Below, piece by piece: positions 18,206-26,689 of a stretch of DNA of 64,000 bases (within the stretch, counting starts at the first letter, position 1; each line of letters begins with the position of its first letter). The stretch covers positions 62,001-126,000 of the forward strand of contig JAFSVF010000009.1 in NCBI GenBank assembly GCA_017450205.1, written 5' to 3'. The translations under genes and the position numbers were made by a program. The notes beneath the pieces were generated by a model. That model had not been told where the DNA came from. It saw only the letters and a list, made by a program, of their open reading frames with translations, and ran no database searches. Origin of the DNA: Bacilli bacterium (GTDB lineage: Bacteria > Bacillota_I > Bacilli_A > RF39 > UBA660).

Positions 18206-19477
18206 ATGTTTGTCGATGAAGTTGTATTAAATGTTGAAGCCGGTAAAGGTGGAGATGGCTGTACTTCTTTTAGAAGAGAAAAATTTGTTGATATGGGAGG
18301 ACCAGATGGTGGTAATGGAGGTAAAGGTGCTTCTATTAAATTAGTAACTGATCCTGGATTAAAAACTTTAATAGATTTAAAGATGATGAAACATATTAAG
18401 GGTGAAAAAGGTGTTAATGGTAAAGGTAGTAATAGAAATGGTGCTAATGCTGAAGATGTAGTTGTTAAAGTACCTTGTGGAACTACTATTACTGATGTTA
18501 ATACTGGTGATGTATTAGCTGATCTTACTAAACCTAATGAATCTGTAATTATTGCAAGAGGTGGAAGAGGAGGACTTGGAAACCGTGCGCTTGCTAATCA
18601 TGAGAATGTTGCTCCTAAAATGTCTGAACTTGGAGAACCTGGAGAAAAATTAAGAATTAAATGTGAATTAAAAGTACTTGCTGATGTTGGTTTAATAGGT
18701 ATGCCTTCAGTAGGTAAGTCTACTTTAATTAATATGATAAGTAATGCTAATGCTAAAATTGGTGCTTATCATTTTACTACATTAAATCCAAACCTTGGAG
18801 TAGTATTTGCAGAAACAGGTACATTTGTAATGGCAGATCTTCCTGGTTTAATTGAAGGTGCTTCTGAAGGTGTAGGTTTAGGACTTAAATTCCTTAAACA
18901 TGCTATGCGTACAAAGATACTTGCTCATGTTATTGATATGGGTGCTGAAGAAGGAAGAAATCCAATTGATGATTTTGAAATTATTAATAATGAAATTAAA
19001 AACTATGGTAATGATTTAGATAAGAAAGAATCTATTGTTATTGCTAATAAAATGGATTTACCTGATGCTAAAGATAATTTAAAAGCATTTAAAGAAAAAT
19101 ATCCTGATTTAAAAATATTTGAAATAAGTGCTCTTAATAATGAAGGATTAAAAGATTTAATTAATTATTTAGGTAAAAAGGTTTCTGAACTTGATGAAGT
19201 TGAACTTTATAATAAAGGTGAAATTGAATCTCATATTTTATTTAAATATAAAAATGAAAAACCATTTACAATTCATAGAAATGGAAATGTATGGGAGTTA
19301 TCTGGTAAAGAAATTGAAAACCTTTTCTATATGACTAGATTTACTGAAGATGAAGCAGTTCAAAGATTCGGTAGAAAGTTAAAAGGAATGGGTGTAGATA
19401 AAGCTCTTGAAGAAGCTGGAGCTAAACGTGGTGATGAAGTTAAACTTCTAGATTATATATTTATATTTAAAGATTAG
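18206..19477 (+). CDS. obg: GTPase Obg (ribosome assembly and stress)
   Basis: Essential GTPase that binds the 50S subunit and links assembly to growth state. The 423 residues comprise a glycine-rich Obg fold (1-158, starting MFVDEVVLNVEAGKGGDG), a G domain with P-loop GMPSVGKST at about residue 165, DLPGLIEG and NKMD, and the C-terminal OCT domain typical of Firmicutes. It follows the Smr gene by five bases with a GGGGG ribosome-binding site and ends at a terminator that contains its TAG stop. Confidence 0.97.
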   Translation: MFVDEVVLNVEAGKGGDGCTSFRREKFVDMGGPDGGNGGKGASIKLVTDPGLKTLIDLKMMKHIKGEKGVNGKGSNRNGANAEDVVVKVPCGTTITDVNTGDVLADLTKPNESVIIARGGRGGLGNRALANHENVAPKMSELGEPGEKLRIKCELKVLADVGLIGMPSVGKSTLINMISNANAKIGAYHFTTLNPNLGVVFAETGTFVMADLPGLIEGASEGVGLGLKFLKHAMRTKILAHVIDMGAEEGRNPIDDFEIINNEIKNYGNDLDKKESIVIANKMDLPDAKDNLKAFKEKYPDLKIFEISALNNEGLKDLINYLGKKVSELDEVELYNKGEIESHILFKYKNEKPFTIHRNGNVWELSGKEIENLFYMTRFTEDEAVQRFGRKLKGMGVDKALEEAGAKRGDEVKLLDYIFIFKD

Positions 19478-19496
19478 TTTTACTAATCTTTTTTTC
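19469..19496 (+). terminator. Terminator overlapping the obg stop
   Basis: AAAGATTAG / CTAATCTTT (19469-19477, 19483-19491) with loop TTTTA and a T run. Confidence 0.9.
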
Positions 19497-19508
19497 ATTA
19501 TTTAATGT

Positions 19509-19514
19509 TATAAT
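19509..19514 (+). promoter_or_regulatory. Extended -10 promoter (TGTTATAAT)
   Basis: TATAAT with TGT upstream, 17 bases before the ATG at 19532; AGGTGGAT is the ribosome-binding site. Confidence 0.6.
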
Positions 19515-19531
19515 TGCTTTAGGTGGATGAT

Positions 19532-20071
19532 ATGAATAATACAATTATAAAAGAAGCTCTTTCTTATTCTTTAGGTTCAGATTTACATGAAGAATGGAGA
19601 AAAACAAGAAAACTTAAAGATGGAACTTACGAACCTAGAATGAAAAAATCTAAAGATGAATCTTGGAATCTAGTACATGGAACTGATGATGTTGATATTG
19701 CAAACACATCTTTTAGTGAATTACCATTTAATTGGCAATATGAAAATCTAGAAGCAGCAAAAGTAGTTATAAATCTTGTTTTTGATAAAATTATTAATAA
19801 TGAAACTTTTAATGATGAAGAAATGAGAAGAATGGCATCAATTGTACATGATGAGTGGTTAAAGAGAAACAGTTGGGTATATGATCTAGAGTATGGAGAT
19901 CCTAAACTTACTGTATCTTTTGATGAATTAAGCGAAGAAGAAAAGAAAAAAGATGTTGTTCAATTAGAAGCTGCTTATTCTAAAGTTATGAAATATGTTA
20001 ATGGATTGATTGATATTGATTCTTTATGTAGTCAATATAATATAGGAAATAGTAATATTAAGACAAAATAA
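19532..20071 (+). CDS. Hypothetical protein with RyR-like motifs, 179 aa
   Basis: No firm family. Two segments share a pattern: LHEEWRKTRKLKDGTYEPRM (from about residue 18) and VHDEWLKRNSWVYD followed by SFDELSEEEKKKD (from about 107). The second half resembles the bacterial RyR domain (PF02026) pattern of H-x-x-W, an aromatic, then F-x-x-L-S/P-x-E-E-K-x-x-D. RyR domains are small ligand-binding or interaction modules. No signal peptide or membrane span. The ATG at 19532 is chosen because an upstream in-frame GTG at 19523 lies inside the ribosome-binding site. Promoter and terminator enclose this single gene. Confidence 0.7.
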   Translation: MNNTIIKEALSYSLGSDLHEEWRKTRKLKDGTYEPRMKKSKDESWNLVHGTDDVDIANTSFSELPFNWQYENLEAAKVVINLVFDKIINNETFNDEEMRRMASIVHDEWLKRNSWVYDLEYGDPKLTVSFDELSEEEKKKDVVQLEAAYSKVMKYVNGLIDIDSLCSQYNIGNSNIKTK

Positions 20072-20097
20072 AATCATCTCTTTAGATGATTTTTTTA
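20070..20097 (+). terminator. Terminator after the RyR-like gene
   Basis: AAAATCATCT-CTTT-AGATGATTTT (20070-20093) followed by T. Confidence 0.9.
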
Positions 20098-20109
20098 ATG
20101 CTTGCATGA

Positions 20110-20115
20110 TATAAT
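20110..20115 (+). promoter_or_regulatory. Extended -10 promoter (TGATATAAT)
   Basis: TATAAT 15 bases before the ATG at 20131; TGGTGATAGT serves as ribosome-binding site. Confidence 0.6.
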
Positions 20116-20130
20116 AAAAATGGTGATAGT

Positions 20131-21003
20131 ATGAAGCTATTCTTATATATTATATATATTGTTTTTTTATTAATTGGATTATTCTTTTTAAATAAGAAAA
20201 TGAATTTAAAGTATAATGATTTTTCTATTAATAATTTTGGGATTTATGTTGAATGTCTATTTATAAATATATCTGGTTTATTATTTGGCAAAAATTATTT
20301 TTCTTTTTCTGTTTATTTAATTGCTATCATTATGATTTATTTATACTTTTTAAAGAAAGGTATAAAAGAAATCAATGACGAAGATAAAAGAGTAGTAGAA
20401 ACTTTTAAACACTTTATTAAACATTTTATATTTATATTGCTAATAAATATTCCAATATATTTTATTAGTAGCTTAAAAATAATTGGATATACTTTCTTTT
20501 CAATAGTATGTATTTCAGTAGTAATACTTGTTGATACTTTACTTTCAATTAAGAAAAAAGAAGAATATAAAGTAATGTCTCAAGAAGAAATTTTTAAGTT
20601 ATTTCCTAACTATAATATAAATAATTTATTTCATAGTTTATATAATACATATGTATTTATCAAAAATAATTATATGAATTCTAGAAATGATTTAAATAAA
20701 GATTATTTAGGTAATGAATTATTTAATGAGTATGATTTAAAAGAAAAGAATAATATAGCTAAAGCACAAAAAGAAATATATGAAGAGTTTTTATATGTTT
20801 CTGCTTCATTAGTAGAATATAAAAAAGATACTAATAGTTTTAAAGTAGAATTAGTTTTATCTTATAAAGATTATGTAATTGATCTTAATGGAAGAGTACT
20901 AGAAGGAACTCCACAGTTTCCTCATAGATATACTTATTTAATTGATTTTAAGTATACTGACAAGATAATTATTGAAAACGAAAAACTAATAAAAAGTATT
21001 TAA
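20131..21003 (+). CDS. Membrane protein with cytosolic C-terminal domain, 290 aa
   Basis: Four or five hydrophobic segments occupy the first 140 residues (about 1-20, 35-50, 52-72, 90-110 and 115-135). The C-terminal half is soluble, with YEEFLYVSASLVEYKKD and a beta-rich end (FKVELVLSYKDYVIDLNGRVLEG). That last part resembles a small alpha/beta domain sometimes found after membrane anchors, but I cannot name a family. Single gene with its own promoter and terminator. Confidence 0.72.
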   Translation: MKLFLYIIYIVFLLIGLFFLNKKMNLKYNDFSINNFGIYVECLFINISGLLFGKNYFSFSVYLIAIIMIYLYFLKKGIKEINDEDKRVVETFKHFIKHFIFILLINIPIYFISSLKIIGYTFFSIVCISVVILVDTLLSIKKKEEYKVMSQEEIFKLFPNYNINNLFHSLYNTYVFIKNNYMNSRNDLNKDYLGNELFNEYDLKEKNNIAKAQKEIYEEFLYVSASLVEYKKDTNSFKVELVLSYKDYVIDLNGRVLEGTPQFPHRYTYLIDFKYTDKIIIENEKLIKSI

Positions 21004-21006
21004 GTA

Positions 21007-21033
21007 AAGGAAAGTAAACAACTTTCTTTTTTC
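21007..21033 (+). terminator. Terminator
   Basis: GAAAGT / ACTTTC (21010-21015, 21021-21026) with flanking A/T pairing and a T run. Confidence 0.75.
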
Positions 21034-21088
21034 TTGCTTATGTGTTAGCAAATAAGCTATAATTTATATGTTTGAGGATGGTGATTAT

Positions 21089-23092
21089 ATGTCTATTTCA
21101 GAAAAAGATATGAGACTTGAAGAGATAAAGTTAGAGGAAGTAAAAAAGATTATAGACGAAGAGTTACAATCCGCAGGTGGAGATCTTTTCCAAGAAGAGA
21201 AAGACTTAAAAGAATTCCAAAAACTTATGTGGGAATCACAACAAGAAATGGATGAAGAAGAATTAGCTCAATTTCTTTATGAAAATGAAGGTAAAGTTGA
21301 TAGGTTAGAAACTAAACTTAAAAAGTTAAGAAAACTTGTTAAAGTAAAAGATAAACCTTATTTTGCATCTATTGTATTTAATGATGAACCTATATATATT
21401 GGTATTACTTCAGTAAAAAAAGGACTTGATTATCATGTTGTTGACTGGAGAGCTCCCATGGCATCAATGTTTTATGATTATGATGAATTAGGTGAAGCAA
21501 GTTATAAAGCACCTGGTGGTGTTGAAACAGGTATTATAAGTCGAAAAAGACAATATTTAATTGAAGAAGGTAAAATTAAAGATGTATTTGAATCTGGAAT
21601 GAATATTCAAGATGATATGCTTCAAAATGTACTTGCTCAATCTAAATCTGATAAGATGAGGAATATTGTTAATACTATTCAACAAGAACAAAATGAAGTA
21701 ATTAGAAATGAAAGAAGTAAGAATATTATTGTACAAGGTATAGCTGGTTCTGGTAAGACTTCAGTTGCACTTCATAGAATTGCATTCTTACTTTATAGAT
21801 TTGAAGTATTAACTTCTAATAATATATTAATTCTTTCTCCTAATAATGTGTTTTCAGAATATATTAGTAATGTATTACCTGATTTAGGAGAAGAAAATAC
21901 TTTACAAACAACATATCATGAATTCGCATCTAGTTTTATTGAAGAATATAGAAGAGTAGAACCATATTCATCTTTTGTAGAAAGATATTATAAAGGTGTT
22001 AAACAAGATAATGATCTTATAAGATTTAAATTATCAGATAGAATGGCACAAGTAATCGAAGACTTTGTTAAGTATTATGAAAAAGCATCTAAGTTTATTA
22101 GTGATATTGAATATAAAGATAAAGTTATTCCTGTTGAAGAAATAAATGATTTATTACATGAAAGATACTCTAATAAACAATTATTTGAAAGAATAGAACT
22201 TATTGGAGAAAAGATTAATAATGTTTACTTTAAGGGTACTAAAGCAGATAAGAAGAGTATTATTTCTAGACTTAAGAAAGCATCTAATTTTTTTAATGAT
22301 TATAAAAAGATTTATAGTGTTATGTTTGATTCAATAATATTTAAGAAAGCATATGGAAAAGAATTTTCTAGAATTGAAAACAATGGTAACTTAAAGGAAC
22401 AAACTCTTAGATATGAAGATGCAACACCATTTATATATTTAAAATGTTTATTAGAAGGATATCCTTATAAAGTAGCTATGAGACATGTAGTAATAGATGA
22501 AGCTCAAGATTATACTTATTTACAATATAAGATACTTAGAAAGATATTTAAGAATTCTAATTTTACTATCTTAGGAGATGTTAATCAAACAGTTAATCCT
22601 TTTTATAAATATGAAAATTTAAAAGTACTTCTTGATCTTTATGAAGACTCTGAATATATTGAACTTAATAAAACATATAGATCTTCGCCAGAGATTATTG
22701 AATATGCTAATAAAGTATTAAATTTAAAACATGTAAGTGCTATTAGAAGATCTACTTCTACACCAGTTATAAAAAGAAGTATTAAAGATCTTAAACATAT
22801 AGGTAGAGATATTAATTACTTACATAAAAAGTATAAGAGTGTATGTGTAATTACTAAGAGTATAGATGAAGCTAAAGCTATAGTTAAAGCATTTGAGAAA
22901 AATTATAAGATAATATCTTTAATTGATATTAATACTGAGTCATTTAATACTGAATTAGTAGTATCACCAGCATATGGAGTAAAAGGACTTGAGTTTGATG
23001 CTTGTGTAATTATTAATAATTTCTCAAGTGATGCAAATCTATATTATGTAGCAGTTACAAGAGCTCAACATGAGTTGATTGTATACGAATAA
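21089..23092 (+). CDS. helD: HelD-like UvrD/Rep-family ATPase (RNA polymerase recycling)
   Basis: Superfamily 1 ATPase. A long N-terminal coiled-coil arm (about 5-85) is followed by Walker A GIAGSGKT (217-224), ALHRIAFLLY, the DEAQD box at about 470, a GDVNQTVNPF segment, LNKTYRSSPEI and VAVTRAQHEL near the end. This layout matches HelD, which pulls stalled RNA polymerase off DNA, rather than UvrD or PcrA. At 667 residues it is shorter than Bacillus HelD (about 770). The ATG at 21089 is chosen because GGTGATT immediately precedes it; an in-frame ATG at 21068 lies before that site. No terminator is obvious before the yneF promoter. Confidence 0.88.
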   Translation: MSISEKDMRLEEIKLEEVKKIIDEELQSAGGDLFQEEKDLKEFQKLMWESQQEMDEEELAQFLYENEGKVDRLETKLKKLRKLVKVKDKPYFASIVFNDEPIYIGITSVKKGLDYHVVDWRAPMASMFYDYDELGEASYKAPGGVETGIISRKRQYLIEEGKIKDVFESGMNIQDDMLQNVLAQSKSDKMRNIVNTIQQEQNEVIRNERSKNIIVQGIAGSGKTSVALHRIAFLLYRFEVLTSNNILILSPNNVFSEYISNVLPDLGEENTLQTTYHEFASSFIEEYRRVEPYSSFVERYYKGVKQDNDLIRFKLSDRMAQVIEDFVKYYEKASKFISDIEYKDKVIPVEEINDLLHERYSNKQLFERIELIGEKINNVYFKGTKADKKSIISRLKKASNFFNDYKKIYSVMFDSIIFKKAYGKEFSRIENNGNLKEQTLRYEDATPFIYLKCLLEGYPYKVAMRHVVIDEAQDYTYLQYKILRKIFKNSNFTILGDVNQTVNPFYKYENLKVLLDLYEDSEYIELNKTYRSSPEIIEYANKVLNLKHVSAIRRSTSTPVIKRSIKDLKHIGRDINYLHKKYKSVCVITKSIDEAKAIVKAFEKNYKIISLIDINTESFNTELVVSPAYGVKGLEFDACVIINNFSSDANLYYVAVTRAQHELIVYE

Positions 23093-23097
23093 ATTTC

Positions 23098-23126
23098 TTG
23101 TTAAAAGGATTATTTTAAAGTATAAT
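23098..23126 (+). promoter_or_regulatory. Promoter of the yneF-yceD-rpmF group
   Basis: TTGTTA (23098-23103) and TATAAT (23121-23126) with 17-base spacing, 22 bases before the yneF start. Confidence 0.7.
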
Positions 23127-23147
23127 TGAAGACGAGGAGTGATAAAT

Positions 23148-23357
23148 ATGTTACATGATATTTTATTAGTAGTAGTCGGTTTAATAGTTGGGTTTATTAT
23201 TGGATTTTTTGTAGCTAGAACAGTTATGAAAAAATATCTTGAAAAGAATCCACCAATTAATGAAAAGATGATTGGTGCTTTAATGGCATCTATGGGTAGA
23301 AAACCTAATAGTAAACAAGTAAAACAAATTATGTCTCAAATGAATAGAGTTAAGTAA
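23148..23357 (+). CDS. yneF: YneF family small membrane protein (UPF0154)
   Basis: Sixty-nine residues with one N-terminal membrane helix (about 4-26), then the family hallmark KYLEKNPPINEKMIGALMASMG and a C-terminal KQIMSQM segment. This pattern is typical of Firmicutes YneF/UPF0154. The function is not settled. The ATG at 23148 has GAGGAGTGAT upstream; an in-frame GTG at 23139 overlaps that site. The next gene starts one base after its stop. Confidence 0.88.
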   Translation: MLHDILLVVVGLIVGFIIGFFVARTVMKKYLEKNPPINEKMIGALMASMGRKPNSKQVKQIMSQMNRVK

Positions 23358-23358
23358 T

Positions 23359-23775
23359 ATGGAAATAGAAGTTTATAAGTTTAATATGAATAATAGAGTT
23401 GAAATAGACTCTGATGTAAATTTTCCTGAAGATTATGATATGGGAGATATTAAATCACTAAAAAATGTGCATGTAAATGGTGTACTTTCAATTGGTGAAG
23501 ATGATGAACTTGATTATAATCTTGAAATATCTGGTACTATGGTACTTGAAGATAGTATTACTTTAGAAGAAACTGAATACTCATTTTTATCAGATGCAGA
23601 AGATTCTGCTGGAAATTATGAAAAATATTTAAACAAAAATAGAAATTTACTTGATATTTTACCAATTTTATGGGAGAATATTGTTTCGGAAGTTCCTATT
23701 CAAATAAAAAAAGAAGGAAGTACATTACAAAATGTAAGTGGTAATGGATGGGAATTTGAAAGTAATAACGAATAA
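23359..23775 (+). CDS. YceD/DUF177 family protein
   Basis: Protein of 138 residues with the beta-rich DUF177 pattern, including VNGVLSIGEDDELDYNLEISGTMVLEDSITLEE. The cysteines seen in many members (CxxC...) are absent here. DUF177 genes lie directly before rpmF in most bacteria, as here, and affect 23S rRNA or L32 assembly in several species. The conserved neighbourhood is the main support. No separate promoter is seen between it and yneF or rpmF. Confidence 0.85.
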   Translation: MEIEVYKFNMNNRVEIDSDVNFPEDYDMGDIKSLKNVHVNGVLSIGEDDELDYNLEISGTMVLEDSITLEETEYSFLSDAEDSAGNYEKYLNKNRNLLDILPILWENIVSEVPIQIKKEGSTLQNVSGNGWEFESNNE

Positions 23776-23796
23776 TTACGAAAGGAGTGAATGAAG

Positions 23797-23982
23797 ATGG
23801 CAGTTCCATTTAGAAGAACTAGTAAAACTAAAAAGAGAATGCGTCGTACTCATTTAAAGAAAGAATTACCAGGAATTACTACTTGCCCAAATTGTGGGGA
23901 ACCAATTAAACCACATAGAGCTTGTACTAAATGTGGAAGTTATAAAGGAAAAGAAGTAATCTCTGTTAAAGAAGCTGAATAA
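23797..23982 (+). CDS. rpmF: Ribosomal protein L32
   Basis: Component of the 50S subunit, 61 residues. The N-terminus [19 protein letters not shown] is the L32 signature, and the zinc ribbon is formed by CPNC (about 32-35) and CTKC (about 45-48), so this is the zinc-binding form. The ATG at 23797 is used rather than the one at 23791 because AAAGGAG (23781-23787) fits the later start and L32 begins MAVP. Ends in a good terminator. Confidence 0.96.
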   Translation: MAVPFRRTSKTKKRMRRTHLKKELPGITTCPNCGEPIKPHRACTKCGSYKGKEVISVKEAE

Positions 23983-24008
23983 TTTTTCTTTAAGTTATGC
24001 AAAAAAAT

Positions 24009-24036
24009 AAGAAGTTAGTAATAACTTCTTTTTTTG
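24009..24036 (+). terminator. Terminator after rpmF
   Basis: AAGAAGTTA-GTAA-TAACTTCTT (24009-24030) followed by T. Confidence 0.9.
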
Positions 24037-24091
24037 TTTTGCTCTACAAATAGTTGATTAATAATGTTATGATTATTATGGTGATAATAAT

Positions 24092-26266
24092 ATGATGAGA
24101 ATATGCAAAAATAGAAAAATATTTGGTTTTACTTTAGTTGAATTACTTGCGATTATTATTGTACTAGCTATTCTTCTATTGATTGGAATACCTATAATTC
24201 TTAATATGATATCCGGTGCTAATAAAACTACTTTTATACAATATTATGAAAGAATGGCTAAGGAAAGCGATAAAAAATTTGAATCTGATATTGCACTAAA
24301 GAAAATAGATATGGATTCTTGTATTATTTATGATATAACTACTGACTTTGGAATTAGTAGTACTGGTAAATTTAAAGGTTATGTACTTCTTACAAGTGAT
24401 GATAAGAAATATATTACTCTTTATAATGATGAATATATGATTGTTGCTAAAGAGTATGTTAATAAGTTTAATCCTAATGATTTAGAAAAATATAAAGATG
24501 ATCAAGCTACAAGAGAAAAACTTACTAAAGAATATTTATGTAATGCAAGTGAGAACTGTACTACGTGTAATTATTTTAAAGAGGATAAAACTGTTGATGA
24601 AATAGTTAAACCACAATCAATTTCAAAATTGGTTAGTGGTACTAGTTTTAATAGTATAATTAAAACTTTAGCTAATGGTATTTCAACTGGCACTTATGAT
24701 GAAGATTATAAAATAAAGAAAATTAAATTTATTCCTAATAGTGATGATGAGTATGGAATAGATGTTTCTACAGAAGACTCTACTGTTAAAACTTATGCAT
24801 CATATGAAAATGGAATAATTTATTTAAAATCTAAAAATGACAAAATATATTTAAATGAATACTGTGCTTATATGTTTCATGATTTTATGGAATTAAATGA
24901 AATTGATCTAGAATATTTTGATTCTAGTTTAACTACTTCAATGTATGGTATGTTTGATAATCTTCCTTGTATTACTAAATTAAATGTTAGTCATTTTGAT
25001 ACTAGTAAAGTTACTACAATGACTGCTATGTTTATTGCGCTTGATAACCTTGAAGAAGTTGATGTTAGTAATTTTGATATGTCAAACGTAAAGACTGCTT
25101 TTGCAATGTTTTTTAGAGATGGAAATCTAAAAGAATTGGATGTCTCCAGTTGGGATGTATCTAATTTAGAGGATTTTACACAAATGTTTTTGGGATGCAG
25201 TAGTATAAAAACTTTAGATGTATCTAATTGGGATACGAGAAGTGCCAAAAAAATGGGTGGATTATTTGAGGAAATGAATAATTTAGAGTATTTAGATGTA
25301 TCTCATTTTAATACAAGTAAAGTAACTGATTTTTCTTATATGTTTGCAGAATGTGAAAAATTAAAATCTCTTGATGTCTCACATTTTGATACAAGAAATG
25401 CCACAAATATGACAGGGATGTTTGAATATTTAAGATCAATAGAATCTATTGATGTTAGTAATTTTGTTACAGATAATGTAACTGATATGCATGGTATGTT
25501 TAGATTATGTCAATCATTAAAGTCACTTGATGTTAGTAATTTTAATACAAGTAAAGTAACTAATATGTATGAAATGTTTAAATGGATAGAAAATGTTGAA
25601 TATTTAGATTTAAGTAATTTTGATACAAGTAATGTTACGAACATGGGTGAAATGTTTTATGATGATACTAAATTAAAACATTTAGATATTCATTCTTTTG
25701 ATACATCTAAAGTTAAGGATATGAGTTATATGTTTGCATATGTTAAATTTGATAAACTTGATATATCTAATTTTGATACAAGTTCTTTAGAAGATACACA
25801 TGCTATGTTTTATGATATGTATAATTTAACTGAAATAATAATTGGACCTAAATGGACTACTAAAAATGTAACTGATTTCCATATGATGTTTGAAGGAGTA
25901 CCTAAACTTAGATTTGATTTTTCTAAAAATATAAATACTAGTAGTGCAACTTGTATGGAGAGAATGTTTGGTAAAAATGATATGGAGATACTAGATCTTA
26001 GAGGTTTTGATACTTCAAAAGTATTTGATATGAATTTAATGTTCTGGGGTGTTGATGCTAAAGAACTAAGACTTGATACATTTGATTTTTCTGCAGTTCA
26101 ATATCATGGAGGTAATCCATATTATAATAGTTCTATTAATGGACCTATGTTTAGTCATATTAGTGATAGTATGGTTATTTATGTTAAAGATGAAGCAGCT
26201 AAAAAGTTTGTTGAAGATAGACTAGTTGAAGCGGAAAAGACTAACACAGTTATTATTGCATCTTAA
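24092..26266 (+). CDS. Prepilin-type leader fused to BspA-type (DUF285) repeats
   Basis: The N-terminus is a type IV prepilin (class III) signal: basic leader, then G12-F13-T-L-V-E17-L-L and a hydrophobic helix to about residue 40. Cleavage would fall between Gly12 and Phe13, with Glu17 as the conserved Glu5. From about residue 280 to 660 come tandem units of about 23-25 residues of the DUF285/BspA leucine-rich type, of the form LDVSNFDTSKVTNMxxMF. BspA-type repeats are surface adhesion modules. The combination suggests a pilin-like or pseudopilin-anchored adhesin. No prepilin peptidase or pilus assembly genes lie in the window. GGTGATAATA precedes the start. Confidence 0.85.
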   Translation: MMRICKNRKIFGFTLVELLAIIIVLAILLLIGIPIILNMISGANKTTFIQYYERMAKESDKKFESDIALKKIDMDSCIIYDITTDFGISSTGKFKGYVLLTSDDKKYITLYNDEYMIVAKEYVNKFNPNDLEKYKDDQATREKLTKEYLCNASENCTTCNYFKEDKTVDEIVKPQSISKLVSGTSFNSIIKTLANGISTGTYDEDYKIKKIKFIPNSDDEYGIDVSTEDSTVKTYASYENGIIYLKSKNDKIYLNEYCAYMFHDFMELNEIDLEYFDSSLTTSMYGMFDNLPCITKLNVSHFDTSKVTTMTAMFIALDNLEEVDVSNFDMSNVKTAFAMFFRDGNLKELDVSSWDVSNLEDFTQMFLGCSSIKTLDVSNWDTRSAKKMGGLFEEMNNLEYLDVSHFNTSKVTDFSYMFAECEKLKSLDVSHFDTRNATNMTGMFEYLRSIESIDVSNFVTDNVTDMHGMFRLCQSLKSLDVSNFNTSKVTNMYEMFKWIENVEYLDLSNFDTSNVTNMGEMFYDDTKLKHLDIHSFDTSKVKDMSYMFAYVKFDKLDISNFDTSSLEDTHAMFYDMYNLTEIIIGPKWTTKNVTDFHMMFEGVPKLRFDFSKNINTSSATCMERMFGKNDMEILDLRGFDTSKVFDMNLMFWGVDAKELRLDTFDFSAVQYHGGNPYYNSSINGPMFSHISDSMVIYVKDEAAKKFVEDRLVEAEKTNTVIIAS
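24979..26070 (+). repeat. Tandem DUF285 repeats within the coding region
   Basis: Recurring DNA units of roughly 70-75 bases encode L-D-V-S-x-F-D-T-S-x-V-T-x-M-x-x-M-F. Phrases such as GATGTTAGTAATTTT and ACAAGTAAAGTAACT recur. The copies are diverged, so this looks like an old protein repeat and not recent DNA expansion. Confidence 0.8.
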
Positions 26267-26268
26267 TT

Positions 26269-26297
26269 AAGTAGCATTTATATGCTACTTTTTTTAT
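26269..26297 (+). terminator. Terminator
   Basis: AAGTAGCAT / ATGCTACTT (26269-26277, 26282-26290) followed by T. Confidence 0.9.
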
Positions 26298-26308
26298 TTG
26301 TTTAATGA

Positions 26309-26314
26309 TATAAT
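26309..26314 (+). promoter_or_regulatory. Extended -10 promoter (TGATATAAT)
   Basis: TATAAT 18 bases before the ATG at 26333. Confidence 0.6.
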
Positions 26315-26332
26315 TAATTAGGGTAGATGGTT

Positions 26333-26689
26333 ATGAAAAAGAATAAACAAATATTAAAACATTGTCCTTTCTTTTATAAGATAATTAATTTTGATTATTT
26401 TGAAGAAGATGATTTATCTGAAAAATTAATAGATATATATCATAGATTTGTTTTTATGGTAGATGCAACTGATTCAAAACAAGTTAAAAGATTAGAAGAA
26501 TTAGATTTAATATTAAATAAATATATTGATGATTATTTCTTTAGAAAAGAGTTACGTGCTCAAATGGAAAATATAAAGGTACGTAAGGGTTCTGATATAA
26601 TGGATGCAATTGTATCTTGGATCATTGATGTATTTGATAATTATGAGGTTGGTTATACAAAGAATATTTATTTTTCGAGGTGGATATAG
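26333..26689 (+). CDS. Hypothetical protein, 118 aa
   Basis: Small soluble-looking helical protein, no family recognised. It has an acidic helix (YFEEDDLSEKLIDIYHRFVF) and a tryptophan-containing helix (DAIVSWIIDVFDNY). Start 26333 is preferred to an in-frame ATG six bases earlier because of the distance to AGGGTAG. It ends exactly where the next gene begins (TAG then ATG), so the two form an operon and may work together. Confidence 0.7.
   Translation: MKKNKQILKHCPFFYKIINFDYFEEDDLSEKLIDIYHRFVFMVDATDSKQVKRLEELDLILNKYIDDYFFRKELRAQMENIKVRKGSDIMDAIVSWIIDVFDNYEVGYTKNIYFSRWI

Noticed and set aside
24991-25248. Minus-strand open frame within the BspA-repeat gene
   Set aside because: It arises from the repetitive codons of the DUF285 units on the other strand and has no ribosome-binding site.
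24979-26070. CRISPR-like array suspected from regularly recurring DNA phrases
   Set aside because: The units are in frame, have a period of about 70-75 bases without constant spacers, and encode DUF285 repeats.
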